Positions 1 to 9,433 of a stretch of DNA of 64,000 nucleotides are shown piece by piece. The stretch is from Oxalobacteraceae bacterium (lineage in GTDB: Bacteria; Pseudomonadota; Gammaproteobacteria; Burkholderiales; Burkholderiaceae_D). The notes under the pieces were generated by a model. That model was not told where the DNA came from. It worked only from the letters and a program-made list of their open reading frames with translations, and did no database searches. Each line of letters begins with the position of its first letter. Within the stretch, counting starts at the first letter, position 1. The position numbers and the translations under genes were made by a program. Location: contig CANCDR010000006.1 of assembly GCA_947374865.1 (NCBI GenBank), positions 80,282 to 144,281 of the forward strand. Direction: 5' to 3'.

Positions 1-1
1 A

Positions 2-1669
2 TCGATTCTCGATAACCTGATTTCTCAGCGCGCACTTGAAGCGGCGGTCGTGCGTGACCATTTGACGACCTCAACGACTGCGCTGCAGCAGTCGATCCTC
101 GGGATACCTGGTCTGCTGGGTGCGGACGGTAAATTTGATTCTGAGCGCTACCGGGCGACGCTGGCCATGCAAGGCATGACGCCCGCCACTTATGAAGCCC
201 GCCTGTCGCGTGATATGGCTGTTCAGCAGATGAATGCCGCGATTCAGAATACGGCGTTTGCAGCGAAATCGGTGACGAATCGTCTCTCAGATTTGAATGA
301 CCAGGAACGTGAAGTGCAGGAGCGCTTATTCAAAGCCAGTGATTTCATCGCTCAGGTCAAGCTGTCAGACGAAAAGATTGAGCAATACTACAATCAGAAC
401 GCCAGCCAGTTCGCGATTCCCGAGCAGGCCAAGATTGCCTATCTGGTCTTGAATACCGACGCGGTCGCCAGTCAGATCACGGTGAATGATAGTGATGTCA
501 AATCCTATTATGAGCAAAACACAAAACGCTACGCGACCGAAGAACAGCGCCGCGCCAGCCATATTTTAATCGCCGTCAAAAAGGATGCCTCAGCAGCCGA
601 CAAGACAGCGCTGAAGGCCAAAGCAACAGCCTTGCTGGAAAAGTTGACTAAAAATCCTGCGGACTTTGCTCGACTGGCAAAAGAAAACTCGAATGATCCT
701 GGTTCGGCTGAAAAGGGCGGCGATCTGGATTATTTCGCCAAGGGCATGATGGTCAAGCCATTTGAAGCTGCGGCGTTTGCACTTAAGCAGGGTGAAACTA
801 GCGGCTTGGTTGAATCGGACTTTGGCTTTCATATTATTCGCCTGACCGGTATCAAGCCGGCTGCGGTCAAGTCGCTCGACGAAGTGAAGGCTGACATCAC
901 CGCTGAAATCAAAAAGCAGCTGGCGGCCAAAAAGTATAGCGAAATGCTCGAGACCTTTACGAACATGGTGTACGAGCAGTCTGACAGTCTGCAGCCCACG
1001 GCAGATAAGCTTAAGCTGACGATTCAAACTGCTGCCAACGTCTCGCGCAAGGTCAATCCAACAGCGCCGGCGGCTGTGTATAACAATGCTAAATTTTTGA
1101 CAGCATTGTTTTCTGATGAGGCGCTCAAAAATAAACGCAATACCGAAGCCGTTGAAGTAGCACCCAATACCATGGTGGCCGGACGTATTGTCGAGTTCAA
1201 GCCGGCCAGCAAACGGCCGCTGTCGGAAGTCAAAGAAATGGTGCGCGCTGGTTTAACCCAGGAAGAAGCCGCCAAGCTGGCCATCAAGGCGGGACAGGAT
1301 GCGCTGGCAGGGCTCAAGCGCAAGGACGACGACACCGGCTTTGCCGCGCCTCGTAGTGTCAATCGTATTAAGGCGCAGTTAGGTCAGGCAACGGCTGAGG
1401 TAATGAAGGCCGACGTGGCAACGCTGCCGGCTTTTGCGGGTTCTGAATTTCCTGGCCAGGGTTATGCAGTGTACCGGATTACCAAGGTGGTGCAGCCAAC
1501 GACTGTCGATACAGCCCGCCGCGCGAGCGAGCAGCAACAGATCGTCAATGCCATGGCACAGCAGGAGATGGTCGCCTACATCGACGTGCTGAAGAAAAAA
1601 GCCAAAGCGAAAATCACCGTGCCGGTGATCGCGGCAGCCAAGGATGCGGCTGACGGCGCTGTTAAATAA
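2..1669 (+). CDS. ppiD: PpiD-type periplasmic peptidyl-prolyl isomerase/chaperone (5' partial)
   Basis: The frame is open to the left edge of the window, so the true start lies outside. PpiD is an inner-membrane-anchored SurA-like chaperone that helps proteins fold as they leave the Sec translocon. The N-terminal anchor is missing here. A SurA-N-like helical segment is followed by a parvulin (PpiC) domain at about bases 545-850, with the motifs RASHILIAV, GGDLDYFAKG and GFHIIRLTGIKP. A C-terminal helical region of about 250 residues completes the usual PpiD layout. SurA is the alternative, but a single rotamase domain with long flanking helices fits PpiD better. A strong hairpin terminator follows. 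Confidence 0.9.
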   Translation, partial: SILDNLISQRALEAAVVRDHLTTSTTALQQSILGIPGLLGADGKFDSERYRATLAMQGMTPATYEARLSRDMAVQQMNAAIQNTAFAAKSVTNRLSDLNDQEREVQERLFKASDFIAQVKLSDEKIEQYYNQNASQFAIPEQAKIAYLVLNTDAVASQITVNDSDVKSYYEQNTKRYATEEQRRASHILIAVKKDASAADKTALKAKATALLEKLTKNPADFARLAKENSNDPGSAEKGGDLDYFAKGMMVKPFEAAAFALKQGETSGLVESDFGFHIIRLTGIKPAAVKSLDEVKADITAEIKKQLAAKKYSEMLETFTNMVYEQSDSLQPTADKLKLTIQTAANVSRKVNPTAPAAVYNNAKFLTALFSDEALKNKRNTEAVEVAPNTMVAGRIVEFKPASKRPLSEVKEMVRAGLTQEEAAKLAIKAGQDALAGLKRKDDDTGFAAPRSVNRIKAQLGQATAEVMKADVATLPAFAGSEFPGQGYAVYRITKVVQPTTVDTARRASEQQQIVNAMAQQEMVAYIDVLKKKAKAKITVPVIAAAKDAADGAVK

Positions 1670-1705
1670 GTACTGTTGAATAAACGCAGTTCAATAAACT
1701 GCATG

Positions 1706-1737
1706 GAAAAAAACCGCTGATCTCAGCGGTTTTTTTT
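1706..1737. terminator. Bidirectional intrinsic terminator after ppiD
   Basis: A perfect 7-bp stem (CCGCTGA at 1714-1720, TCAGCGG at 1723-1729) is preceded by an A-run and followed by eight T. It can terminate ppiD on the plus strand and the hydrolase gene arriving from the other side. Confidence 0.9.
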
Positions 1738-1755
1738 CGACCATAGGTAAAGCGA

Positions 1756-2580
1756 TTAATTTTGAGTACTGTAAAAAGGCAGCACAAATGCTTCGATCGC
1801 TTTGGCAACTTCGTGACCAGCGCCGAAGTACATGTGATGTCCCGATTGACATGGGTTTTTTGCTTCGGGTTCGCCAGTGCTGATCCACTGGTAAGCTGTT
1901 TGTGCCAAATTAATTTCTTTACTTTGCTTAAAAACAGCTTGAGAATTATTTGGAGTCGTATTGATGCAGCCATCTTTTTCGTGATGCAGAAATAAGAGAG
2001 GTTTGTTGATTGACGCACCAAATGAAGCGCCGTTTCTACCGCCACTGAAAATCAGACCTTCGATTAAATCATCCTTATTTCGCTTTTGCAGATCTTTATA
2101 AAATGCGGTGATACTGACCGCACCGTTACTGTGCCCCATGAGCCAAATCGGTTTTTTAAGTTTTTCTTTATAAAACAGAACCACGCTTTCAACGCGGCTT
2201 AAATGGTCGGGCGTCAGTCGGGAGAAGGGATAGTTCGACGAACTCAGCAAAGGCTGAGGACTATCAAAGATCACCACATCGAAGCTGCCGGTACTCAGTG
2301 CGGGATTGCTAAGCCGACCAAGCACCTGTTTGTAGAAGCCGCCGAGATCTTTTCGATCAGGTGTTATACCTATGTGACCTTCTCCGCCGGGGATCAGGAG
2401 CAGTACTGCCTTGGCATCCTTGCCCTCCCACAGAAATGTCATGGTCGGATCTGCGCTACCTAAAGAATTTTTGTCGATGGGTGGGACTTGGAAAACTTGC
2501 GCCAAAATCATCGGCGTCCAAAGTAGCGTTACCAGGCCAAACGACATTTTTTTAATAAGGAAGCGAATATTTTTTTTCAT
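1756..2580 (-). CDS. Secreted alpha/beta-hydrolase of unknown substrate
   Basis: The protein is about 274 residues long. A signal peptide with a KKN-rich start and the hydrophobic stretch MSFGLVTLLWTPMILAQ suggests export. The fold is indicated by LLLIPGGEG near the N terminus (oxyanion region), a nucleophile elbow GHSNGAVS, an acid-loop candidate HHEKDGC and a late GAGHEV holding the likely catalytic His. No substrate can be named. The frame stays open upstream to 2781 but overlaps mnmH, so ATG 2580 was chosen; ATG 2589 is the alternative. It lies 49 bases downstream of mnmH on the same strand and could be co-transcribed. Confidence 0.75.
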   Translation of the reverse strand: MKKNIRFLIKKMSFGLVTLLWTPMILAQVFQVPPIDKNSLGSADPTMTFLWEGKDAKAVLLLIPGGEGHIGITPDRKDLGGFYKQVLGRLSNPALSTGSFDVVIFDSPQPLLSSSNYPFSRLTPDHLSRVESVVLFYKEKLKKPIWLMGHSNGAVSITAFYKDLQKRNKDDLIEGLIFSGGRNGASFGASINKPLLFLHHEKDGCINTTPNNSQAVFKQSKEINLAQTAYQWISTGEPEAKNPCQSGHHMYFGAGHEVAKAIEAFVLPFYSTQN

Positions 2581-2629
2581 TTGATGCATATCTAGGTTGG
2601 TTATCAAAGACCTCAAAAACGTATGGCGT

Positions 2630-3691
2630 TCATACGATTGCGCGCAGTTTTTGCGCCGCATCGGCAAAAGCCTGTTCCGAAATACCCGCCAGTTCAAGAA
2701 CTTCGGCTTGCGCATACTGCAAAAAGTTACGCTCGATCGAACGCAGATACGCCGGGTCGTAATGCGCGACCAGGAGTTCATCGACTAGCTGCGGCATCTG
2801 CGCCGCATTGGCCATGTCATGCCAGCGCTGAATTTTTTCCCGGCCATGGACCGAGATAAGACAGTCGAGCTGTTTGTTGAGGATGGCGGCGTCGTCGACG
2901 AAGTGGTGGTAATCCTGCATGAGCAGGGCGACCCGATCTGGCTGCGAAAGATGCAGGGCGATACAGGGCGAACTGCGCATCTGCTCCATCAAGGCGGCTG
3001 GCACGCGCAGATTGCCGACTTTTTTACTTTCTGATTCCACGAACACGGTGCGGGCCGGATCAAATTTGCGCAGGGCCTGCCAGATACGGCTCTCGAAACT
3101 TTTTTGACTCGGCTGGGGTTCGTTGGGCAGATGTCCCAGTACCGATCCACGGTGAGCGGCCAGCTGTTCGAGATCGAGCACCTGTTCGCCCAGTGCGGCC
3201 AGGGTTTGCAGGAGCCGGCTTTTGCCGCTGCCGGTGGTGCCGCAGATGACGCGCAATGGCAGGTGCTGCGGCGGACTTTCAAGGGCGGCATTCACATGGT
3301 GTCGGAAGGCCTTGTAGCCGCCATCAAGTTGGATCGCCGGCCAGCCAATTTTGGCCAGGATGTGCGCCATGGCGCCGCTGCGATTACCGCCGCGCCAGCA
3401 ATAAATCAGCGGCTTCCAGTCGCGCTCATGGGCCAGAAAATGGGTCTCGATATGGGCGGCGATATTTTGCGCCACCAGCGCTGCACCGACTTTTTTGGCT
3501 TCGAAGGCGCTGACCTGTTTGTATAAGGTACCGACCCGAATGCGCTGTTTGTCATTGAGAACCGGACAATTAATCGCGCCGGGAATATGGTCTTCGGCGA
3601 ATTCGCTTTCGCTGCGCACGTCGATGATGGCGTCGAAGTCATCGAGCTGCGCGAGCAGCGACTCGAAGGGTAGCAGGGCAGGGTACTTCAT
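2630..3691 (-). CDS. mnmH: tRNA 2-selenouridine synthase
   Basis: MnmH (SelU/YbbB) replaces sulfur by selenium at the wobble 2-thiouridine of Lys, Glu and Gln tRNAs, through a geranylated intermediate and selenophosphate. The 353-residue protein has the expected two parts: an N-terminal rhodanese domain with catalytic Cys98 in IYCWRGGNRSGAM, and a P-loop domain with Walker A GTTGSGKS at about 151-158. Length and motif order match the family. No selenophosphate synthase (selD) is visible in the window, so the selenium supply must be encoded elsewhere. The stop of tesA lies just upstream, so the two are probably one transcript. Confidence 0.93.
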   Translation of the reverse strand: MKYPALLPFESLLAQLDDFDAIIDVRSESEFAEDHIPGAINCPVLNDKQRIRVGTLYKQVSAFEAKKVGAALVAQNIAAHIETHFLAHERDWKPLIYCWRGGNRSGAMAHILAKIGWPAIQLDGGYKAFRHHVNAALESPPQHLPLRVICGTTGSGKSRLLQTLAALGEQVLDLEQLAAHRGSVLGHLPNEPQPSQKSFESRIWQALRKFDPARTVFVESESKKVGNLRVPAALMEQMRSSPCIALHLSQPDRVALLMQDYHHFVDDAAILNKQLDCLISVHGREKIQRWHDMANAAQMPQLVDELLVAHYDPAYLRSIERNFLQYAQAEVLELAGISEQAFADAAQKLRAIV

Positions 3692-3694
3692 GGT

Positions 3695-4411
3695 TTATTT
3701 TCCGAGCAAAGGTTGGAGGGTCGGCCAGACGCTGGCGAGCATCAGGGGCTGTGCCTCGGCGGTCGGATGCAAACGGTCCGCTTGAATAAGTTCAGGACGC
3801 AGGGCGACTTTTTCAAGGAAAAAAGGTACCAGTGGCGAGTGCGTTTCTTTGGCCACGGTGGCAAACAGTCGGCTAAATTTTTGCGTATAGTCGGGGCCGT
3901 AGTTGGGGGGTATCTGCATGCCGAGTATGAGCACCTTGGCGTGTGCTTTTTTGGCGGCGCTGATCATCTCGCGCAGATTTTCTTCGGTGGCATTGAGAGA
4001 GAGCCCGCGCAGAGCGTCATTGGCGCCTAACTCGATGATCACCAGCGTTGGTCGATGTTTTTCCAGCAGGGCCGCCAGGCGGGTCCGGCCGCCGCTAGTC
4101 GTTTCGCCGCTGATGCTGGCATTAACGATCGTCAGATCACGCTGTTCGCGCTGCAGGCGTTCTTGTAATAATGCGACCCAGCCGCTGCCGCGCACCAGTC
4201 CGTATTCGGCCGATAAACTATCTCCGAGCACCAGAGCGGTTTTTGATGCAGAATAGGCGCTCATTGGGTGCAGGCTGAGCAAGAGGCTCGCTGCCATCAG
4301 CCAGATAGCTGGGCGCAGATGCAGGCGCACCATCAGGCCGCGAACGCTGAGCCAAACACTGAACAAAGCACTGCGCCCATTTTTCTGCCACTTTTTAAAG
4401 CGATCATGCAT
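3695..4411 (-). CDS. tesA: Periplasmic SGNH arylesterase / thioesterase I
   Basis: TesA is a multifunctional periplasmic esterase (thioesterase I/protease I/lysophospholipase L1) that hydrolyses acyl esters and thioesters. Block I is LVLGDSLSAEYG with the nucleophile Ser, block III is IELGANDALRG, and the catalytic Asp-His lie in DRLHPTAEAQ near the C terminus. The ATG at 4411 gives a long n-region; an ATG at 4333 (MVRLHLRPAIWLMAASLLL, cleavage near AYSA) makes a tidier signal peptide. The 4411 start overlaps the divergent ybbA start codon. The tesA/ybbA arrangement is the same as in Escherichia coli. Confidence 0.9.
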   Translation of the reverse strand: MHDRFKKWQKNGRSALFSVWLSVRGLMVRLHLRPAIWLMAASLLLSLHPMSAYSASKTALVLGDSLSAEYGLVRGSGWVALLQERLQREQRDLTIVNASISGETTSGGRTRLAALLEKHRPTLVIIELGANDALRGLSLNATEENLREMISAAKKAHAKVLILGMQIPPNYGPDYTQKFSRLFATVAKETHSPLVPFFLEKVALRPELIQADRLHPTAEAQPLMLASVWPTLQPLLGK

Positions 4412-5135
4412 GTCCGTACTTTCTACAAATCTTTCTACCAATTCGCCCGCCATCGAAGCAATCGGCCTGTGCAAGAGGGTCGCCGATAGCAGCGGTGAAT
4501 TAACGATTCTTCAAGAAGTCGATTTTACCGTGCCAGCCGGCTCGACGCTTGCCATTGTGGGGGCTTCGGGTTCGGGTAAGTCGACGCTGCTGGGATTACT
4601 GGCCGGTCTGGATACGCCTTCGAGCGGTACCGTCAAACTGGGCGGGGTCGATATTTTTGCGCTCGACGAAGATGGTCGGGCCAAATTACGCATGTCGGAA
4701 CTGGGTTTTGTGTTTCAGTCTTTCCAGTTACTGGTACACCTGACCGCGCTGGAAAACGTCATGCTGCCACTGGAATTGCGCGGTGATGTAGATGCCAGGG
4801 CCAAGGCGCAGGCCATGTTGGCGCGGGTAGGTCTGTCGAGCCGGCTGCAGCATTATCCCAAATATTTATCGGGTGGTGAGCAACAGCGGGTCGCCTTGGC
4901 GCGCGCATTTGTCAGCGAACCGCCGCTGCTGTTTGCGGATGAGCCCACCGGTAGTCTGGATGCCGCGACGGGCGAATCGGTAATCAAGCTGATGTTTGCG
5001 CTCAATCGTGAACGGGGTTCTACCCTGGTACTGGTCACGCACGACACCGCTATCGCGGCGCTTTGTGAACGTACTATTACGATCGCGGCTGGCCGGCTGC
5101 TGACTGAATCAGCTGATTCAAAACCTCTCGTATAA
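4410..5135 (+). CDS. ybbA: LolD/MacB-type ABC transporter ATP-binding protein
   Basis: A 241-residue ABC ATPase of the YbbA/LolD branch. Walker A is GASGSGKST, the Q-loop is FVFQSFQLL, the signature is LSGGEQQRVALARA, Walker B is LLFADEPTGSLD and the switch His is in LVTHDT. In E. coli YbbA works with the membrane protein YbbP. Here no permease follows: the next gene (nnrED) is on the opposite strand and even overlaps the end of this one. Its partner must be encoded elsewhere or is lost. Divergent from tesA with overlapping start codons. Confidence 0.88.
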   Translation: MSVLSTNLSTNSPAIEAIGLCKRVADSSGELTILQEVDFTVPAGSTLAIVGASGSGKSTLLGLLAGLDTPSSGTVKLGGVDIFALDEDGRAKLRMSELGFVFQSFQLLVHLTALENVMLPLELRGDVDARAKAQAMLARVGLSSRLQHYPKYLSGGEQQRVALARAFVSEPPLLFADEPTGSLDAATGESVIKLMFALNRERGSTLVLVTHDTAIAALCERTITIAAGRLLTESADSKPLV

Positions 5136-6621
5136 CCGGCGATAACTCATTCGCGCCCAAGCCGATCGGACCCACGCCGCGTTCTACCAGCACATCGGCC
5201 GCCCGACCATGTAGCCATACTGCCGCGAGCGCGGCCTGCCAGACCGGCCAGCCTTGCGCCAGTAAAGCACCACATACCCCAGCCAGCACGTCACCACTGC
5301 CACCACTGGCCAATGCGGGATTGCCGGTCGTGTTGATCACGCAGCTGCCGTCTGCGCGAGCGATGATCGTGCCTGCACCCTTGAGGACGACGACTACCTG
5401 CAATTGCTTCGCCAGTCTGCGCGCAGCACTTAAACGATCTTGCTGGACCATGGCGGCACTGGTGCCCAGACATCGTGCAGCTTCCAGCGGATGCGGGGTG
5501 ATGAGGGTAGAAAATCCAGCTTGAGCGCGTGCGCGCACGGCATCTTGCAAGGTCGGCTGGGCTGCGATGAGATTGAGGGCATCTGCATCCAGCACTAGTG
5601 CAGAGTTTTGCTGCAGAATGCGCGCCAGAAGTTCCTGTGCCGCCTGTGTTTTGCCCATGCCCGGACCGGCGATGATGCAGGTGCTGCTGTTGGTGATACT
5701 GCTGGTGCCAAATAATTCGAGTGAACTGGCTTGGCGACACATCAGCTCCGGCTGCTGGCTGTCAAACAGCGGTACTTCATCGAGAAAGCCAATCCATACC
5801 TTGCCAGCGCCGGTGCGCGCAGCAGCCCTAGCTGCCAAGATGGCGGCACCGCTCATGCCATGCGCGCCACCGATCACGGCCACATTGCCGAAACTGCCCT
5901 TGTGGGTATTTTGCCGTCGCGGCTGTAAATGTTCGGCGAACAGGCTAGTGTCATTCAGCCAGGCTTGGGCAGGCGGGAAGAGCGCGCGATCAATGTCGAG
6001 GCTCGCCACGCTAATGATGCCGGCCAGGTCGCGCCCGTCGGCGGTGTGCAGGCCGACTTTGTCGCCGATGAAGGTGATCGTGTGACTGGCGTTGACGGCT
6101 ACGCCATCGGGTCCGACGATACAGCCAGTGTCAGCAGCGAGTCCACTGGGGACATCGAGCGCCAGGCGCGGACAAGACAGACTATTAACATGCTCCACCA
6201 TTTCACGCAGCGCGCCACCGACAGGACGCTGCAGACCAATACCAAATAATCCATCGACCACCAGTGCCCAGTCGGTTCTGGCGATGGCTTCGTTATCAGG
6301 GATGATCTGCAGGCCGGCAGTTTGGACGCATTGCAGGACACGATGCAGGGCGCGTTGTGCTTCAGGGCTGTAACCTGCCTGATCACCCATGATGCACAGA
6401 CTCACCGGCCAGCCTGCTTGGGCCGCATGGGCCGCAAGCTCGAAGGCATCGCCACCATTATTACCGGGGCCGGCCAATACCAGCAGCGGGCTGTTTTTGG
6501 CTAGATTTTTGAGTAGAGCCAGCGCTGTATTGGCCGCGGCGGCACCAGCCAGGGGCATGAGTTCGCTGGGGGCTTTTTTTTCAATCTCACGTATCTGCTC
6601 GCAGCTATAAAGTGCTCGCAT
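5077..6621 (-). CDS. nnrD: Bifunctional NAD(P)HX epimerase / ADP-dependent NAD(P)HX dehydratase
   Basis: Repairs hydrated NAD(P)H. The N-terminal YjeF half (about 1-225) epimerises R- and S-NAD(P)HX (motif AGPGNNGGDAFELA). The C-terminal ribokinase-like half (about 235-500) dehydrates the S form at the expense of ADP (GAHGMSGAAILAARAA, then GGSGDVLAGV near the end). At 514 residues it is the usual bacterial fusion. Its 3' end overlaps the convergent ybbA by 59 bases. Also known as nnrE-nnrD fusion or yjeF. Confidence 0.92.
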   Translation of the reverse strand: MRALYSCEQIREIEKKAPSELMPLAGAAAANTALALLKNLAKNSPLLVLAGPGNNGGDAFELAAHAAQAGWPVSLCIMGDQAGYSPEAQRALHRVLQCVQTAGLQIIPDNEAIARTDWALVVDGLFGIGLQRPVGGALREMVEHVNSLSCPRLALDVPSGLAADTGCIVGPDGVAVNASHTITFIGDKVGLHTADGRDLAGIISVASLDIDRALFPPAQAWLNDTSLFAEHLQPRRQNTHKGSFGNVAVIGGAHGMSGAAILAARAAARTGAGKVWIGFLDEVPLFDSQQPELMCRQASSLELFGTSSITNSSTCIIAGPGMGKTQAAQELLARILQQNSALVLDADALNLIAAQPTLQDAVRARAQAGFSTLITPHPLEAARCLGTSAAMVQQDRLSAARRLAKQLQVVVVLKGAGTIIARADGSCVINTTGNPALASGGSGDVLAGVCGALLAQGWPVWQAALAAVWLHGRAADVLVERGVGPIGLGANELSPVIREVLNQLIQSAAGQPRS

Positions 6622-6634
6622 ACGCCCTCCAATA

Positions 6635-7879
6635 CTAATTGTAGCGTTCGATTGTCAGACCATCGAGATCGATATCCGGCGTGCGATGGGAAATCAGATC
6701 AGCCAATATCCTGCCTGAACCGGGCGCCATGGCCCAGCCATTCGCGCCATGGCCAATATTAAGGAAGACATTATTGATCGGTGTTGGCCCTAGTAGTGGT
6801 GCGCCGTCCGGCAGCATGGACCGTGCGCCGCACCAGAAGCTGGCACTGTGAAAGTTGGCGGCATTGGGGAACCAGTCATTGCCTACTTTGATCAGGGTGC
6901 GTAAAGACGCATCGCGTAATGTGTGGAGTGGCGCGCCAAGTTCCGCCGTACCGGCAATACGAATGCGCGAACCCATGCGCACGATGCCGACTTTATATGC
7001 CTCGTCCATGAGTGCCGAGCGCGGTGCCTCATCAAAATCACGTATTTGCGCTGTCGCTGAATAACCCTTGACCGGATACAGCGGGACACGCAAGCCGAGC
7101 GTCGCCAAGAGCGCAGCACTGTCAACGCCAGCGGCTAGTACGACCGCATCGGCCTGAAAACTTTGTTGATCAATGTCGAGCGTGACGCGTTGGCCCGAAC
7201 TTCGCAGCGATTTGACCTCCGCATTGAAATGAAAAGTGACGCCCATTTTTTGCGCCAGCACTTTGAGCTGCTTGGTAAATAAAGGACAATTTCCGGATTC
7301 ACCTTGCGGAAGATAGAGGGCCGCTGCCAGATCAGTCTGGCTCGAGAGCGCAGGTTCGATTTCGCGCGCGCCATCGCCATCGACGAGCCGATGTGGCGTG
7401 CCGCTGTCAGCCAGCAGGGCCAGCGCCGGTTCAGCGAGCTGCAGTTCACGCCGGTCGCGAAACAGCTGCAGATAGCCCTGTGTGGATTCGTAGTCGAGCT
7501 CATGCTGATGACGTAACTCATGCAAGACATCGCGGCTATAACCGACGACGCGTTGCATACGTTCTTTGTTGACGCGGAAGCGTTCAAGCCGACATTCGCG
7601 CATCCACAGTCTTACCCAGCGCCAGAAAGAGCGACTCATGGTGGGCGAGAATTTAACCGGTGCTTCGGTCTGCAACAGCATCGACAGAATTTTACCCGAC
7701 ATGCCCGGTGCTGCCCAGGTCGGCACATCGCCAGACGCAATGATGCCGGCATTGCCAAAGCTCGCCTGTTCAGCCACATTGCTATGGCGTTCAAGCACGA
7801 CGACCTCATGGCCAGCTTCTGCCAAATAATACGCCGTACAAACGCCAATCACGCCCCCACCGATTACGGCTACTTGCAT
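6635..7879 (-). CDS. dadA: D-amino acid dehydrogenase
   Basis: DadA is a membrane-associated FAD enzyme that oxidises D-amino acids (D-alanine best) to 2-oxo acids and passes electrons to the respiratory chain. The N terminus has the Rossmann motif VIGGGVIGVCTAYYLAEAG followed by an acidic VVLER, then SFGNAGIIASGD, typical of DadA. The C-terminal GHGANGWAMAPGSGRILADL closes the FAD site. Length 414 is normal. It lies 13 bases upstream of nnrED on the same strand. No alanine racemase (dadX) is adjacent. Confidence 0.88.
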   Translation of the reverse strand: MQVAVIGGGVIGVCTAYYLAEAGHEVVVLERHSNVAEQASFGNAGIIASGDVPTWAAPGMSGKILSMLLQTEAPVKFSPTMSRSFWRWVRLWMRECRLERFRVNKERMQRVVGYSRDVLHELRHQHELDYESTQGYLQLFRDRRELQLAEPALALLADSGTPHRLVDGDGAREIEPALSSQTDLAAALYLPQGESGNCPLFTKQLKVLAQKMGVTFHFNAEVKSLRSSGQRVTLDIDQQSFQADAVVLAAGVDSAALLATLGLRVPLYPVKGYSATAQIRDFDEAPRSALMDEAYKVGIVRMGSRIRIAGTAELGAPLHTLRDASLRTLIKVGNDWFPNAANFHSASFWCGARSMLPDGAPLLGPTPINNVFLNIGHGANGWAMAPGSGRILADLISHRTPDIDLDGLTIERYN

Positions 7880-8007
7880 GTGCCAATACCCTTCTTTAAT
7901 TCAGGCCGCCATGTTACCAAGCTTGCGGCATTCTGAGCCGGTCGCTGTACCTTGGGACGCAAATAAAACGCTTCCTTGTTTAATTTGCCATAGTCATGTG
8001 GCCCGAA

Positions 8008-9333
8008 TCAAGCGCTCAAGTTCCCCAGGCATCCTTCAATTGCGCGCGCGACGCCGAGAATGTGGGCGTCCTGCATGTGTGTACCAGCCACCATCAAGCC
8101 GACTGGCAAGCTGCCCGGTGAATGAATCGGCAATGTAATGGCGCAGCCATCGAGCATGTTGATGGCCGCGTTATTGCGCAATACCAGGCGATTGGCATGG
8201 AAGTAGGCGTCGTCGGAGGCGATCAGCGGCGCCATGGGCGGGGCGACGATGGGCGTGGTCGGCATGATCAGCGCATCGTAGAGCGCAATTTCCGGCGTGA
8301 TGGCGGCGATCCAGGCGGCGCGCGTGACATGTAAGGCTGCATAATTCTCGGCCGATAAATCAGCGCCGAGCAGGATTCGTTGCGCCACCCTTGGATCGTA
8401 TTCCGCAGCCCGGGTGGTGATTAAATCATGGTGCCATGCGTACGCCTCGGCGCCGGAAAAAATCGACAGCGGCAGGTAATCTTTCAAGAGCGTCAGCTCA
8501 ATCTCGATAATCTGTGCCCCGGCTTGGGATAATTTCGTGAGCGCGGCAGTAAAGCTGGCGGCAACATGCGGATCAATGTCGTCGAACATGAGCGTGCCAG
8601 GTACGGCAAGGCGCAGTCCTGCCAGCGGTAATTCGCGAACGGTCAGCGCACTGTCGGCCAGCAGGCTGTCGAGCAAAATCGCATCCTGCACTGTGCGCGT
8701 GATGGCGCCGAGTGTATCGAGCGTGGTCGACAGCGGTACAACTCCGGTGGTAGGAACGCGATGTTTGGTCGGTTTAAAACCGACCAATCCGCACAGCGCC
8801 GCTGGAATCCGGATCGAGCCGCCCGTATCGGACGCCAGCGCTGCCACACACATGCCACTGGCGACCGACACGGCGGCTCCCGAGGACGAGCCGCCTGGAA
8901 TGCGCGCGATCTGTAAATCGGCCGGATTGGCCGGTGTGCCGTAGTGCGGATTGATACCCAGTCCGGAGAAGGCGAACTCGGTCATATTGGTTTTACCGAT
9001 AATGGCAGCACCGGCTGCGCGCAGACGCTGCACGACCGGTGCATCCGCTTTGGCCACCGGGGCGTCGCGCAAAACGCGCGATCCGGCGAGCGTTGTGTGG
9101 CCGGCCACGTCGACCAAGTCCTTAACCGAGATCGGCAGACCAGCCAATGGCGACTGCGGTGTGCCTGCCAGTCTGCGCTGATCCGCCAGATCGGCTGCGC
9201 GCAGGGCTGTCTCGGGCGTCAAAAGAGTAAATACGGCGTCACTAAGTTGGGCGGCGGCCAGGCTGGCCTCAATCAGTGGGCGCCGGGGCGCGAGCTGCAT
9301 AGCAGGAATGGCAGAGCAAATGCGCTTGGACAT
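8008..9333 (-). CDS. Amidase signature family hydrolase
   Basis: Hydrolyses a C-N amide bond; the substrate is unknown. The Ser-cisSer-Lys triad can be read: Lys in LPISVKDLVDVAG, the Ser pair in GGSSSGAAVSVASG and DTGGSIRIPAALCG. The C-terminal part is shorter than in GatA, and no gatB/gatC lie nearby, so this is a catabolic amidase rather than the tRNA amidotransferase subunit. ATG 9333 is used; a GTG at 9357 would add eight residues. Neither start has a clear ribosome binding site. Its neighbours, dadA and a glycosyltransferase, give no clear pathway clue. Confidence 0.82.
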   Translation of the reverse strand: MSKRICSAIPAMQLAPRRPLIEASLAAAQLSDAVFTLLTPETALRAADLADQRRLAGTPQSPLAGLPISVKDLVDVAGHTTLAGSRVLRDAPVAKADAPVVQRLRAAGAAIIGKTNMTEFAFSGLGINPHYGTPANPADLQIARIPGGSSSGAAVSVASGMCVAALASDTGGSIRIPAALCGLVGFKPTKHRVPTTGVVPLSTTLDTLGAITRTVQDAILLDSLLADSALTVRELPLAGLRLAVPGTLMFDDIDPHVAASFTAALTKLSQAGAQIIEIELTLLKDYLPLSIFSGAEAYAWHHDLITTRAAEYDPRVAQRILLGADLSAENYAALHVTRAAWIAAITPEIALYDALIMPTTPIVAPPMAPLIASDDAYFHANRLVLRNNAAINMLDGCAITLPIHSPGSLPVGLMVAGTHMQDAHILGVARAIEGCLGNLSA

Positions 9334-9433
9334 AATCAAATGCGTGCGAAAATACACGTTGGCTAATTAGTCCCAAATACTACCTCAAGCGAGCGTTTAT
9401 GCATTGTTGTCCTGTTTTTTTTGGTATGGCCCC

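Noticed and set aside
590..1027. 145-residue frame antisense to ppiD
   Set aside because: Lies within a confidently identified gene and shows no domain pattern; a coding shadow.
5567..6085. 172-residue frame antisense to nnrD
   Set aside because: Shadow of a certain gene; no motif.
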